Positions 25,131 through 32,705 of a stretch of 64,000 bases of DNA are shown one piece after another (within the stretch, counting starts at the first letter, position 1; each line of letters opens with the position of its first letter). The notes beneath the pieces are model-generated. The model worked only from the letters and a program-made list of their open reading frames with translations, did no database searches and was not told where the DNA came from. A program made the position numbers and the translations under genes. Origin of the DNA: Cyanobium sp. FGCU6 (GTDB lineage Bacteria; Cyanobacteriota; Cyanobacteriia; PCC-6307; Cyanobiaceae); assembly GCA_024958655.1 (NCBI GenBank), contig JANWUR010000016.1, positions 1-64,000 of the forward strand. The letters are read 5' to 3'.

Positions 25131-25640
25131 ATGAAAACTGGTTTTGTGGTCGCTGCATTGGCGGCATTAACTACCGTTGTGGTTGATGCAGGCGGGAGCA
25201 AAGCAGCGATTTTCACGGTTGGCGGACAGGATTATGATGTCACTACATTTTCAGGTTCGTATAATGCTAACCTTTCGAAGTTTGCAACGCCTGCCAATGG
25301 CGGCGTGATGCCTTGGTGGGGAAACCAAACCCTTGCACTAGAATTTTCTGCGGCTGTCAACAATTCCCTTGGCATGGTAAATAATTTAGGAAGCACAGGT
25401 CCGTTATTTGCATGGGATTACAACTTTGCATTAGGAGTTCGAACAGCAAACTATACAAATCTTGGCGCCAACCAGCTCGGCAGTGTGACCTTTTTAAATA
25501 CTTCCTACAATTGGGCGCAGGCAACTTTAGTGCCTCCTGCTCCTGTTCCTGGACCACTCCCCATTTTGGGGGCGGCAACCGCTTTCGGCATGAGTCGTCG
25601 CCTGCGTCATCGCATTGCTACTCAGCCTCAGAAGCTCTGA
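25131..25640 (+). CDS. secreted protein with PEP-CTERM-like (VPGPLP) sorting signal, cassette 3
   Basis: A 169-residue protein starting MKTGFVVAALAALTTVVVDA, a signal peptide with cleavage near SKA. The mature part begins IFTVGGQDYDVTTFSGSYNA and continues NGGVMPWWGNQTLALEF, a pattern seen in short cyanobacterial PEP-CTERM proteins. The tail is VPGPLPILGAATAFGMSRRL plus an Arg/His cluster. The gene is markedly AT-rich compared with its neighbours. It is the intact paralogue of 18674-19198. It is followed by a terminator and an HpsJ-like gene. Confidence 0.8.
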   Translation: MKTGFVVAALAALTTVVVDAGGSKAAIFTVGGQDYDVTTFSGSYNANLSKFATPANGGVMPWWGNQTLALEFSAAVNNSLGMVNNLGSTGPLFAWDYNFALGVRTANYTNLGANQLGSVTFLNTSYNWAQATLVPPAPVPGPLPILGAATAFGMSRRLRHRIATQPQKL

Positions 25641-25671
25641 AATTCACTCGCTTGAGCTTCTGTGCACTCCA

Positions 25672-25695
25672 GCCCTGCTCCGGCGGGGCTTTTTT
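25672..25695 (+). terminator. intrinsic terminator between cassette-3 genes
   Basis: GCCCTG-CTCCGG-CGGGGC stem-loop (one G-U pair) followed by TTTTTT, 32 bases after the substrate stop. It is the same position and downstream sequence as in cassette 2. Confidence 0.85.
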
Positions 25696-25732
25696 GTGCC
25701 GCGATTCCCAACCCATCTTCTAATCATTCGCC

Positions 25733-26539
25733 ATGCCGCTCCGCAGCCTCAGCCGCCTCGCCCTGGCCTTCGTGCTGCTCTTCGCCACCCTTGCGATCAC
25801 ATCCCTGTTCCCCTTCCAGCTGCTGGATCCCGCGTGGCAGGGCCGCGTGTCCCGCACGTTGCTCGATAGCGCCAGCCTGCCGCTGCTGGCCTTGGCCCTG
25901 CTGCAGATCGGCCGCTGGCTGGATCCCGTCGATCCTCTGCTGAAACGCCGCCAGCGCTCCTTCAGCCGCCTGGCCGGCGTTGCCGCCCTTGGCTTCCTGC
26001 TGCTGGTGCCCCTGCAGATCAGTGCCAGCCTGCGCCTGCAGCAGGCCAGCGGCGCCGAGCAAGCCGCGCGCATCCATCAGGCCGAGCGGCAGCTCGCCGG
26101 CTTCCGCCAGGCGGTGCAACAGGCCAGCAGCGCTGAAGCCCTCGCCAGCAGCCTGGAGCAGCTCGGCGGCCCGCGCCCGGCCCCGGCAGATCTGGCCCTG
26201 CCGCTGCCGTTGCTCAAGGCTCAAACCAATGCCGCCCTTGATCAGGTGCAGCTGGCGATCCGCCGCCAGCGTGCCGCCCTGCCCGCCAGCGATCCGCTGC
26301 GCCAGCTCCCGGAGCTGCTGCGCCCCTGCATCGCCGCGCTGATCCTCGCCTTCGCCTTCGCCAGCATGGCCCGGGTCCGCAACGACGATGACGAGGACGC
26401 CGACGAGGGGTCCCTGCTGGATCAGCTGCTGTTCCGGTTCCAGGCCCGTCGTCTCAACCCGCGGCGGCGGTTCGGCACCACGGGCCAGCTCTCTGATGCC
26501 GACTACCTAAGCCAGCTCCACGGAGAAGACCAGGAGTGA
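25733..26539 (+). CDS. HpsJ-like membrane protein, cassette 3
   Basis: A 268-residue protein starting MPLRSLSRLALAFVLLFATL. TM segments lie near 8-26, 45-62, 80-97 and 203-220, with a periplasmic or cytoplasmic helical domain between the last two (IHQAERQLAGFRQAVQQASS, then ADLALPLPLLKAQ). An acidic stretch DDDEDADEG precedes the C-terminal tail. It is about 90% identical by eye to the broken copy at 19299-20087 and more distantly related to 16624-17418. It resembles HpsJ-family partners of exosortase systems. Convergent with hemB. Confidence 0.65.
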   Translation: MPLRSLSRLALAFVLLFATLAITSLFPFQLLDPAWQGRVSRTLLDSASLPLLALALLQIGRWLDPVDPLLKRRQRSFSRLAGVAALGFLLLVPLQISASLRLQQASGAEQAARIHQAERQLAGFRQAVQQASSAEALASSLEQLGGPRPAPADLALPLPLLKAQTNAALDQVQLAIRRQRAALPASDPLRQLPELLRPCIAALILAFAFASMARVRNDDDEDADEGSLLDQLLFRFQARRLNPRRRFGTTGQLSDADYLSQLHGEDQE

Positions 26540-26590
26540 CCGCCGTAAGCACTCACAGGCGCCGCCCGGCTGCGGATGCCGCGTCGCCCC

Positions 26591-27592
26591 TCACCCCTGC
26601 TTCAGCCAGGCCGCCGCATCGCAGGCGTGGTAAGTGAGGATCAGGTCGGCGCCGGCGCGCTTGAAGCACAGCAGGGTCTCCAGCACCACGGCCCGCTCGT
26701 CGATCCAGCCCCGCTCGGCCGCGGCCTTCACCATCGCGTACTCACCGCTCACGTTGTAGGCGGCGATCGGCTGCTCGCTCTCGGCGCGCAGGCGGTGAAT
26801 GATGTCGAGATAGGCCAGGCCGGGCTTCACCATCAGGATGTCAGCGCCCTCGCTTTCATCGAGCTGGGCCTCGAGGATCGCCTCCCGGCTGTTGGCCGGA
26901 TCCATCTGATAGGTGCTCTTGTCCTTGGGGATCGGCTTGCCGGCGGCGGCGCGGGGTGCCGAATCGAGGGCCTCGCGGAACGGGCCGTAGTAGGCGGAGG
27001 CGTACTTGGCCGTGTAGCTGATGATGCCCACGTGCTCGAAACCCTCCTCATCGAGGGCTTCACGGATCGCTCCCACCCGGCCGTCCATCATGTCGCTGGG
27101 GCCGATCAGGTCGGCACCGGCCCGGGCCTGCGCCACCGCCTGTCGGCAGAGGATCGCCACCGTTTCATCGTTCAGCACCACCCCCTCGCTGCTCACGATC
27201 CCGTCGTGGCCGTCGCAGGAATAGGGATCGAGGGCCACATCCGTCATGATCGCCATCTCCGGATGCACCTCCTTGAGGCGACGGATCGCCCGGGGGATCA
27301 GGCCGTGCTCGTTGAAGCACTCGGCGCCGTCCTCGGTCTTCAGACCATCGGCCACCTTCGGGAACAGCACCACGCAGCGGATGCCCAGATCCCAGGCCCG
27401 GCCCACCTCCTGCACCAGCCCTTCCAGGCTCCAGCGCCGGGCGCCGGGCATGGCCCCGATGGGCTCGTTGGTGGCGCCTTCGTGCACAAACAGCGGGTAG
27501 ATGAAGTCGGCGGCACCCAGGTGGTGCTCCCGCACCATCGCCCTCAGGGCAGGCGTGCGACGCAGCCGGCGGGGGCGGTAGGTGAGCTCCAT
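26591..27592 (-). CDS. hemB: delta-aminolevulinic acid dehydratase (porphobilinogen synthase)
   Basis: A 333-residue HemB. It condenses two 5-aminolevulinate molecules to porphobilinogen in haem and chlorophyll synthesis. Visible are RTPALRAMVREHHL, the metal-site region DVALDPYSCDGHDG, the Schiff-base lysine context SYTAKYASAYYGPFREALDS, and the second active-site lysine in ADILMVKPGLAYLDI. Length and start (MELTYRPRRLRRTP) are normal. It follows dnaJ by 58 bases on the same strand. Confidence 0.97.
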   Translation of the reverse strand: MELTYRPRRLRRTPALRAMVREHHLGAADFIYPLFVHEGATNEPIGAMPGARRWSLEGLVQEVGRAWDLGIRCVVLFPKVADGLKTEDGAECFNEHGLIPRAIRRLKEVHPEMAIMTDVALDPYSCDGHDGIVSSEGVVLNDETVAILCRQAVAQARAGADLIGPSDMMDGRVGAIREALDEEGFEHVGIISYTAKYASAYYGPFREALDSAPRAAAGKPIPKDKSTYQMDPANSREAILEAQLDESEGADILMVKPGLAYLDIIHRLRAESEQPIAAYNVSGEYAMVKAAAERGWIDERAVVLETLLCFKRAGADLILTYHACDAAAWLKQG

Positions 27593-27650
27593 GGAGACAG
27601 AAGGGCTGGCGGGATCCTACGGACGTGCCGGGTCTTCCCCGCCCGGCGAT

Positions 27651-28613
27651 TCAGAGCCGGGCAGCGCCGATCCAGTCCTGGCGGGGATCGGCGCTGCGGG
27701 CCTTGCGCAGCTCCTGCAGCAGCTCCTGCTCCCGGGCGCTGAGGCTGTCGGGCAGCCGCAGGGTGGGGGTGAGCAGCAGGTCACCCCGGCCGCCCTTCAC
27801 CGGCCAGCCCTTGCCCTTCAGGCGCAGACTGCGGCCCGGGGTGAGGCCGGGCGGGACCTGCACCGTGGCTTCGCCATCGGGGGTGGCCACCACCACCTCA
27901 CCTCCGAGGGCCAGCTCGTCGAGGCTCAGGGGCAGCTCTGCCCGCAGCTGGTCGCCGTCCAGGCGCCAGATCGGGTGGGGCTGGAGCTGCAGGTTCAGGA
28001 AGAGATCACCACGGCGGCCGGTGCCCGGCTGAAGATTGCCCTTGCCTCTGAGGCGCAGGCGACTGCCGTTCTTCATCCCCGGGGGGATGCGCACCTGCAC
28101 CCGCTCGTCATTCACCGAGAGGGTGCGTTCACAGCCACGGAAGGCGTCGGCGAACGACAGGCTGATGGTGGCCTCGGCATCAAGGTTGGGGGCCGGACTC
28201 CGGCCCGGAGCTGCCGCCCCGCCGAAGCCGGCGGGGAAGCCGCTGCCGAAGCCGAAGCCGCCGCTGCCGCCACCGCCGGCAAAACGGCCCAGCAGATCGT
28301 TGATGAAGTCGTCGAAGTTGCCGTAGCGGCCGAAATCAACATCAAAGCCGGCACTTCCGCCGCCGCCGGGGCCGCCCATCTGGCTCCAGTACTGCCCGAA
28401 CTGCTCGTAGCGGCGGCGCTTGTCGGGGTCGGAGAGCACTTCATAGGCCTCGCTGACCTCCTTGAACCGTGCTTCGGCGTTCTTGTCGCCGGGGTTCACA
28501 TCCGGGTGGTGCTGGCGGGCGAGCTTGCGGAAGGCTCGCTTGATGGTGTCGGCATCAGCGCCGCGATCCACGCCCAGCACCTTGAAGTAGTCGCGGTAGC
28601 CGTTGACGCTCAT
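27651..28613 (-). CDS. dnaJ: DnaJ-class co-chaperone (CbpA-like)
   Basis: A 320-residue type II DnaJ. The J domain starts [20 protein letters not shown] with the HPD motif in [15 protein letters not shown] Gly/Phe-rich linker follows (residues 90-130), then two C-terminal beta domains ([32 protein letters not shown]), with no zinc-finger CXXCXGXG repeats. It stimulates DnaK ATPase activity. ATG 28613 fits the J domain. Divergent from the thioredoxin-like gene. Confidence 0.9.
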   Translation of the reverse strand: MSVNGYRDYFKVLGVDRGADADTIKRAFRKLARQHHPDVNPGDKNAEARFKEVSEAYEVLSDPDKRRRYEQFGQYWSQMGGPGGGGSAGFDVDFGRYGNFDDFINDLLGRFAGGGGSGGFGFGSGFPAGFGGAAAPGRSPAPNLDAEATISLSFADAFRGCERTLSVNDERVQVRIPPGMKNGSRLRLRGKGNLQPGTGRRGDLFLNLQLQPHPIWRLDGDQLRAELPLSLDELALGGEVVVATPDGEATVQVPPGLTPGRSLRLKGKGWPVKGGRGDLLLTPTLRLPDSLSAREQELLQELRKARSADPRQDWIGAARL

Positions 28614-28753
28614 CGGGAAGGAACTGCTGGGGGGCAACGGCTGGGGCCAGTCTCTCAGCCACCAGCCCCGGTCGCGGCGAACCGTGGGGGCGGAAGGCCG
28701 AACGATGCCCGGCCTAGATTTTGCTGATCCTCTCGGGCCCTCGCCCTTCCGCC

Positions 28754-29281
28754 ATGGCTGTCCGGCCCCGCCTGCGCCCACCGCTGCCTGGAGCCCTGCG
28801 GGGCCTGCGGCTGGCCGGCATCGTGCCCATGGTCGCGGTGGCCCTGGCGCTGGCGGCGAGCGGAGCACGGGTGGAAGCGAATCCGCACGCCGGCCATGGC
28901 AGCACCACCCCCACCCTGGGCCAGGCCCTGGAGCCCTCCACTGCCGAGCAACTTGCCCTCAGTGAACACCTGCGTCGGGTGGGCGCCGTGTTCTACGGGG
29001 CCTGGTGGTGCCCCGCCTGCTTCAAACAGAAGAATCTGTTCGGCAAGGAGGCCGGCAATCGGCTTCCCTATGTGGAATGCGACAAGGGCGAGCCGGGTCG
29101 GGAGCGTTGCCGTGCCGCCGCCATTCAGGCCTACCCCACCTGGGATCTCAGGGGCCGGCGGCTGGAGGGCGTGCAGACCCTCAGGGAGTTGAAGGCTTGG
29201 AGCGGGTTCCCTGAGGCGGGAACCTCAGGTGCCGCGCCGGTCGGCCCGGATGCCGCCGGCGCTACTGGCTCCATTCGCTGA
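28754..29281 (+). CDS. exported thioredoxin-like protein (VKOR-associated Trx type)
   Basis: A 175-residue protein with an N-terminal hydrophobic signal or anchor ([20 protein letters not shown]). A Trx-like domain follows with [20 protein letters not shown] (CxxC active site), then [11 protein letters not shown] and [19 protein letters not shown]. This matches the thioredoxin domain fused to vitamin K epoxide reductase in many cyanobacteria, but here it stands alone. It probably acts as a disulfide oxidant in the periplasm or thylakoid lumen together with a separate VKOR. Confidence 0.75.
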   Translation: MAVRPRLRPPLPGALRGLRLAGIVPMVAVALALAASGARVEANPHAGHGSTTPTLGQALEPSTAEQLALSEHLRRVGAVFYGAWWCPACFKQKNLFGKEAGNRLPYVECDKGEPGRERCRAAAIQAYPTWDLRGRRLEGVQTLRELKAWSGFPEAGTSGAAPVGPDAAGATGSIR

Positions 29282-29304
29282 ACCTGCCGCCGCAGGGCCG
29301 GGGG

Positions 29305-29565
29305 TCAGGCCAGGCGCTGGTTCACCGAGGTGGTGAGACCCAGACCCGCCAGCCGGGCTGCGTGATGCCGGGCCTCCTGGGGCGAGCCGACGTACACGGG
29401 GGCACTGCCGCACCAGCGCACCTGCTGCTCGAGGCGAAGGGCTTCGCCGTCGTCGAGGTCAGCGAACACCTGCCGCAGGGCCTCGCGCACCGGTCGCAGG
29501 GCATCGAGCACCAGAACGGTCGCCAGAGGCGTGGTCAGGGGAGAGGAGCAAGGGGACGGAGCCAT
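29305..29565 (-). CDS. small protein with ClpS-like pattern
   Basis: An 86-residue soluble protein. TVLVLDALRPVREALRQVFA, GEALRLEQQVRWCGSAPVYV and GSPQEARHHAARLAGLGLTT follow the order and spacing of the ClpS adaptor fold (strand, helix, VHxxGxAxV-like turn, long helix, final strand). The canonical His of the turn and substrate-pocket residues are not preserved. It could be a divergent ClpS-type adaptor; the call is by pattern only. Confidence 0.5.
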   Translation of the reverse strand: MAPSPCSSPLTTPLATVLVLDALRPVREALRQVFADLDDGEALRLEQQVRWCGSAPVYVGSPQEARHHAARLAGLGLTTSVNQRLA

Positions 29566-29717
29566 GGAGGCGCGGGCGATGGGGGGCGATGGGATCCACC
29601 GCCGGATCGACCGTAAACAGCCCTGCAGCGACGGGGTCAGGGAGGAGAACCATCAGATCCGTGCCGGTTTGCCGAATGAATCAAATAGAATGAACAGCAC
29701 TTCATTGAGGGGCAGCG

Positions 29718-30092
29718 GTGTCGACGACAAACCTGCCCCACTACGCCGATCGCGAGCATCCTCGCCACGCCACGCCCATGGCGGGGGATGAGGCCATCAA
29801 GGCCAGCGTTGAGATCGAGGCGATCGAGATCCACGGGATCCTGGCCAACATCAGCCGCTTCGGCGCCTGTGTGACGGTGCCTCAGGAACTGGCCCTGATG
29901 GCGCTGCCGCGAACCGTGCTCACGCTGCGGGCCACCCTGGGCACCGAAACCGTTTCGATGTCGGCCGACCTCTGCTGGATCCACAACGAGGTGGGCCAGA
30001 CCACCATCGGCATGAGCTTCCCTTACGGCCCCCTGGAGAGCGGCACCTTCCTTGATGCCTACATGGAAGGGGCACAGGCGGCAGCCGCCTGA
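29718..30092 (+). CDS. PilZ-like domain protein
   Basis: A 124-residue soluble protein from GTG. It has the split PilZ signature: REHPRHATPM near the N-terminus (RxxxR) and ANISRFGACVTVP (D/NxSxxG) about 30 residues later, then a beta barrel with DLCWIHNEVGQTTIGMSF. PilZ domains bind cyclic-di-GMP and control motility or exopolysaccharide. The Gly-Ala at the end of the second motif is acceptable. Single gene convergent with ssrA. Confidence 0.7.
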   Translation: MSTTNLPHYADREHPRHATPMAGDEAIKASVEIEAIEIHGILANISRFGACVTVPQELALMALPRTVLTLRATLGTETVSMSADLCWIHNEVGQTTIGMSFPYGPLESGTFLDAYMEGAQAAAA

Positions 30093-30148
30093 CGGGGTGC
30101 TCACCGGCCGGATGCTCTCCGGGACAGGCTCGGCTCCAGAACGATGAA

Positions 30149-30166
30149 GGGGGCCTTCCAGCCCCC
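30149..30166 (-). terminator. hairpin at the 3' end of ssrA
   Basis: Read on the minus strand, GGGGGC-TGGAAG-GCCCCC followed by TTCATCGTT, directly after the coding half of tmRNA. The U-tract is weak. It may also serve the convergent PilZ gene. Confidence 0.55.
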
Positions 30167-30443
30167 ATGGATCATTTGGGTGACAAGGCTGATCTCACCC
30201 CGTCTCCGTTAAGAGTGTCAGGCAGCCACAGGGGCGGCTTGACGGGAGAAACGAACGATGTTGTTCGCTGTTACGGGTTTGCTCTCACCGAGCAGGCTTC
30301 AGTCACCCTCCTCATGCCCCGTCGAAACCATTGCAGCCCCGTGTGGCTTCCGGTGGAACCGGGAGCGGCGGAATGGAGCTGAGCGGAATCGAACCGCTGT
30401 CCGAAACACTGGTGTGGATCACCTAGTCGGTCCGAGGACCGAC
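30167..30443 (-). ncRNA. ssrA: tmRNA, circularly permuted two-piece form
   Basis: On the minus strand the acceptor piece comes first. It has a GTCGGTCC/GGACCGAC hairpin, then the T-arm GCGGTTCGATTCCGC and the 3' acceptor strand CAGCTCC plus A ending at 30374. An intervening 33 bases follow, then the coding piece starting GGGGCTG at 30340 and GGTTTCGACG. GGGGCTG pairs with CAGCTCC to make the tRNA-like stem. The tag frame (30268 to 30218) reads ANNIVRFSRQAAPVAA and stops with TGA. Split permuted tmRNAs are known in alpha-cyanobacteria. A CATACT -10 element lies at 30450-30455. tmRNA rescues stalled ribosomes with SmpB. The outer ends are approximate. Confidence 0.93.
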
Positions 30444-30650
30444 GCCTGAAGTATGGCATCGGCATCCTTGGCCTGGAGAGGAACGGGATGGTGGGCATGA
30501 CCGAACCCGAGGCGCCCGGAACCGGCCGGCCCGTGGCCCGGCAGGGATCCTGACGGGCCTGCTGGCGGCCCTGCTGGCAGCCCTGATCGGCACTGCCGCC
30601 GTGCATGCAGCCCTGTGGCTGAGTGCGAGGAGACCCTGGCCATCTCACCG

Positions 30651-31514
30651 CTAAGCCAGCTTCACCCAGCTCGCCTGGGTTGGGTCGCCGCCGATCGTGC
30701 AGAACCAGAGGCTCGCGATTTCCACGCCTCTTTGCTCTTCATCGGCCCAGACTGTCGACAGGAGCTCTCCGGCGGTTGATTTTTCAAGTGATGTCGGATC
30801 CTTGATGCGCAACGGCACGAGCAGGAGCTGCGCCATTCGCCTGGATTGCAGGATCGCCGCCTGCTCCACTGGCGAGGTGGCAAGCACGCCTGCACCGCTC
30901 TTACCAGTGGCAACGACACCCGTCTGCCCCTCAGCAACCACACCAGGGCCGTTGCCTGATTCAGCGCGAACACCGGGAAGTCCTCGTCCGAACACACCGG
31001 GGCCCTTGGTGCCATCGCCACTGACACCGGTTTCGCCGCGTCCCAGCACCCCGGCCTTCTGCGACCCCTCGAAACCGAGATCGCGCGCCGTTGCCTGCTG
31101 ATAGCCCACAACGCCGTTCAGGCCGGTGCCGAAGACACCGACCGACGTCCCGCCACCGACACCGAGCAAACCTGCACCCACAGCATTTTCAATGCCCCTG
31201 TCGCGCGCCATGGCATGGACATAACCAACAACGCCATTGACTCCCTGCGCAATCAGGCCATTACCGGCCGGGATCGTCCCGATCAGGCCGCCGGTCGCGA
31301 AAGAAATCGTTCCCTTGGCGTGGATGGCGTCGACCCCACGCGGCGTCGACACGAGCACCATGTCATTATCCGCCGATACTTTCAGAACAAAATCATCCTC
31401 ATAGCCGTCCGGCGACTCTTCGCCATTAATGGCCTGCAAAAGGGTTCGTTTATCGCTTTTGTTTGTGCGACCAACAACCATGTCGTCGCCCGATTCATCA
31501 GCTCCGCTTGCCAT
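30651..31514 (-). CDS. Gly-Val repeat protein, function unknown
   Basis: A 287-residue protein without signal peptide. The centre (residues 90-215) is a series of short repeats of the form GVxGxGxxGV (GVFGTGLNGVVGY, GVLGRGETGVSG, GVFGRGLPGVRA, GVVAEGQTGVVA), expected to form a beta-solenoid. The N-terminal part is acidic; the last 70 residues (LLLVPLRIKDPTSLE ... WVKLA) look like a compact beta domain. Similar repeats occur in large secreted or phage-tail-like proteins, but no family is recognised. Confidence 0.6.
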   Translation of the reverse strand: MASGADESGDDMVVGRTNKSDKRTLLQAINGEESPDGYEDDFVLKVSADNDMVLVSTPRGVDAIHAKGTISFATGGLIGTIPAGNGLIAQGVNGVVGYVHAMARDRGIENAVGAGLLGVGGGTSVGVFGTGLNGVVGYQQATARDLGFEGSQKAGVLGRGETGVSGDGTKGPGVFGRGLPGVRAESGNGPGVVAEGQTGVVATGKSGAGVLATSPVEQAAILQSRRMAQLLLVPLRIKDPTSLEKSTAGELLSTVWADEEQRGVEIASLWFCTIGGDPTQASWVKLA

Positions 31515-32050
31515 ACAGCCTCATGGGATCGTTTGACTGGATACTGAATACAGAGATCAGGATCTCTGCTTAAACGTGAGGACGCCGCACCAATGTGAGC
31601 TTGTCTGCCACGACTAATCTGGCGCCTGATTCCAGGAATTGGTCGTTGCACAAACCACGCTTCAGTCCCATTCCTGGGTAGCAACCCAGCGGGCGAGAGC
31701 ATCTGCGGCGCTTCCCCATACCTGCTTCTCCTGTCTTTGCTGTTGGATTGTGGTGTTGGAGAAGGGGCCAGCATTTTTTAAGCGCGGCCGACGGCTTCGA
31801 TCGTCACCGGGACACGAAACGATACAAGCTGTGAGGGTCTGGCGACCTCGAGACGTTTAGCGTGCTGCTGGTTGTCCAGCCCATCGACGAACCAACGCCA
31901 CCAGCCTGAAATCGGCAATCCCCGTTCCCACAGGTTGCGGCTGGAGCATCCAGCCGGATCCCTGAACTTTGCAGGCCTTGATCGTTGCTGGCGAGTGTTC
32001 CTCACTCTCAGCTGCCACATCAAGATTGCACTCGGCTCCAGGTTGGTGCT
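31515..32050. other. gene-free stretch
   Basis: About 540 bases between the Gly-Val repeat gene and the AbiEii-like remnant. Open frames here are short, have no conserved motif and no consistent ribosome site. Base composition is less GC-rich than around it. I see no RNA gene or repeat. Confidence 0.4.
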
Positions 32051-32488
32051 TGCGTCGCCCCCGCCAGCACCCTCACAGCCAGAACAGCGTGAGTGTCGTG
32101 TTTCGGGGGGCTCTCGAGCGGGCGAGTGGCGGAACCGGAGCCCAGCAGCGATGGAGTGGCCTTGGTGGCCGCACCCCTCGATCTACTGGCCACCGAACTG
32201 AAGGTGCAGTTGCAGCGCGCCGAACGCAAGGATTACGACGACGTGGCGGTGCTGCTGGTCTCAGGCCTCACCCTGGCTGAGGGGCTGGCGGCCGCCCAGG
32301 CGCTCTACAGATCCGACTTCCCGATCAGTGAAGCGCTCAAAGCGCTGGTGGTCTTCGCCGATGGCGACCTGGGCGACCTCCCCGCTGCAACCCAGCAGAA
32401 ACTGATCGATGCCGTGAGAACCGTGGATGCGATTCCCACCCTGGAGCGCATCAGCCTGGAGCTGAGCCTGAGCGGGCCGCGGCGCTGA
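32051..32488 (+). pseudogene. AbiEii/AbiGii nucleotidyltransferase remnant
   Basis: A fragment QNSVSVVF in one frame is followed by GGLSSGRVAEPEPSSDGVAL, LDLLATELKVQLQRAERKDY and LKALVVFADGDLGDLP in the next. This is the C-terminal half of an AbiEii-type toxin (DLxATKxKVxxxRxExKDYxD pattern). The nucleotidyltransferase core upstream is missing, and a frameshift lies near 32098. No AbiEi antitoxin is seen. Confidence 0.55.
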
Positions 32489-32705
32489 ACAGGTGTCAGC
32501 AGCGCCTCCCGGTCCCGATGATCGGCGCGACGAAGTTCTCAACAACCGATTCCGGACGGAACGGTTCGCCACGCCTGACAGCACGACGCAGGCGCAACGA
32601 CCCCTGATCTCGCCATGGCCCCCAGGATTTCCAGGGCCTCGGTGGAGTGGTGCGCCCTCTTCCCGCCGGTGCAGCACCAGGACCATCCAGCGGCACAGTG
32701 GCGTG

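Noticed and set aside
31382-31774. 130-codon minus-strand frame in the gap left of the AbiEii remnant
   Set aside because: It overlaps the Gly-Val repeat gene in another frame and has no conserved-looking segment.
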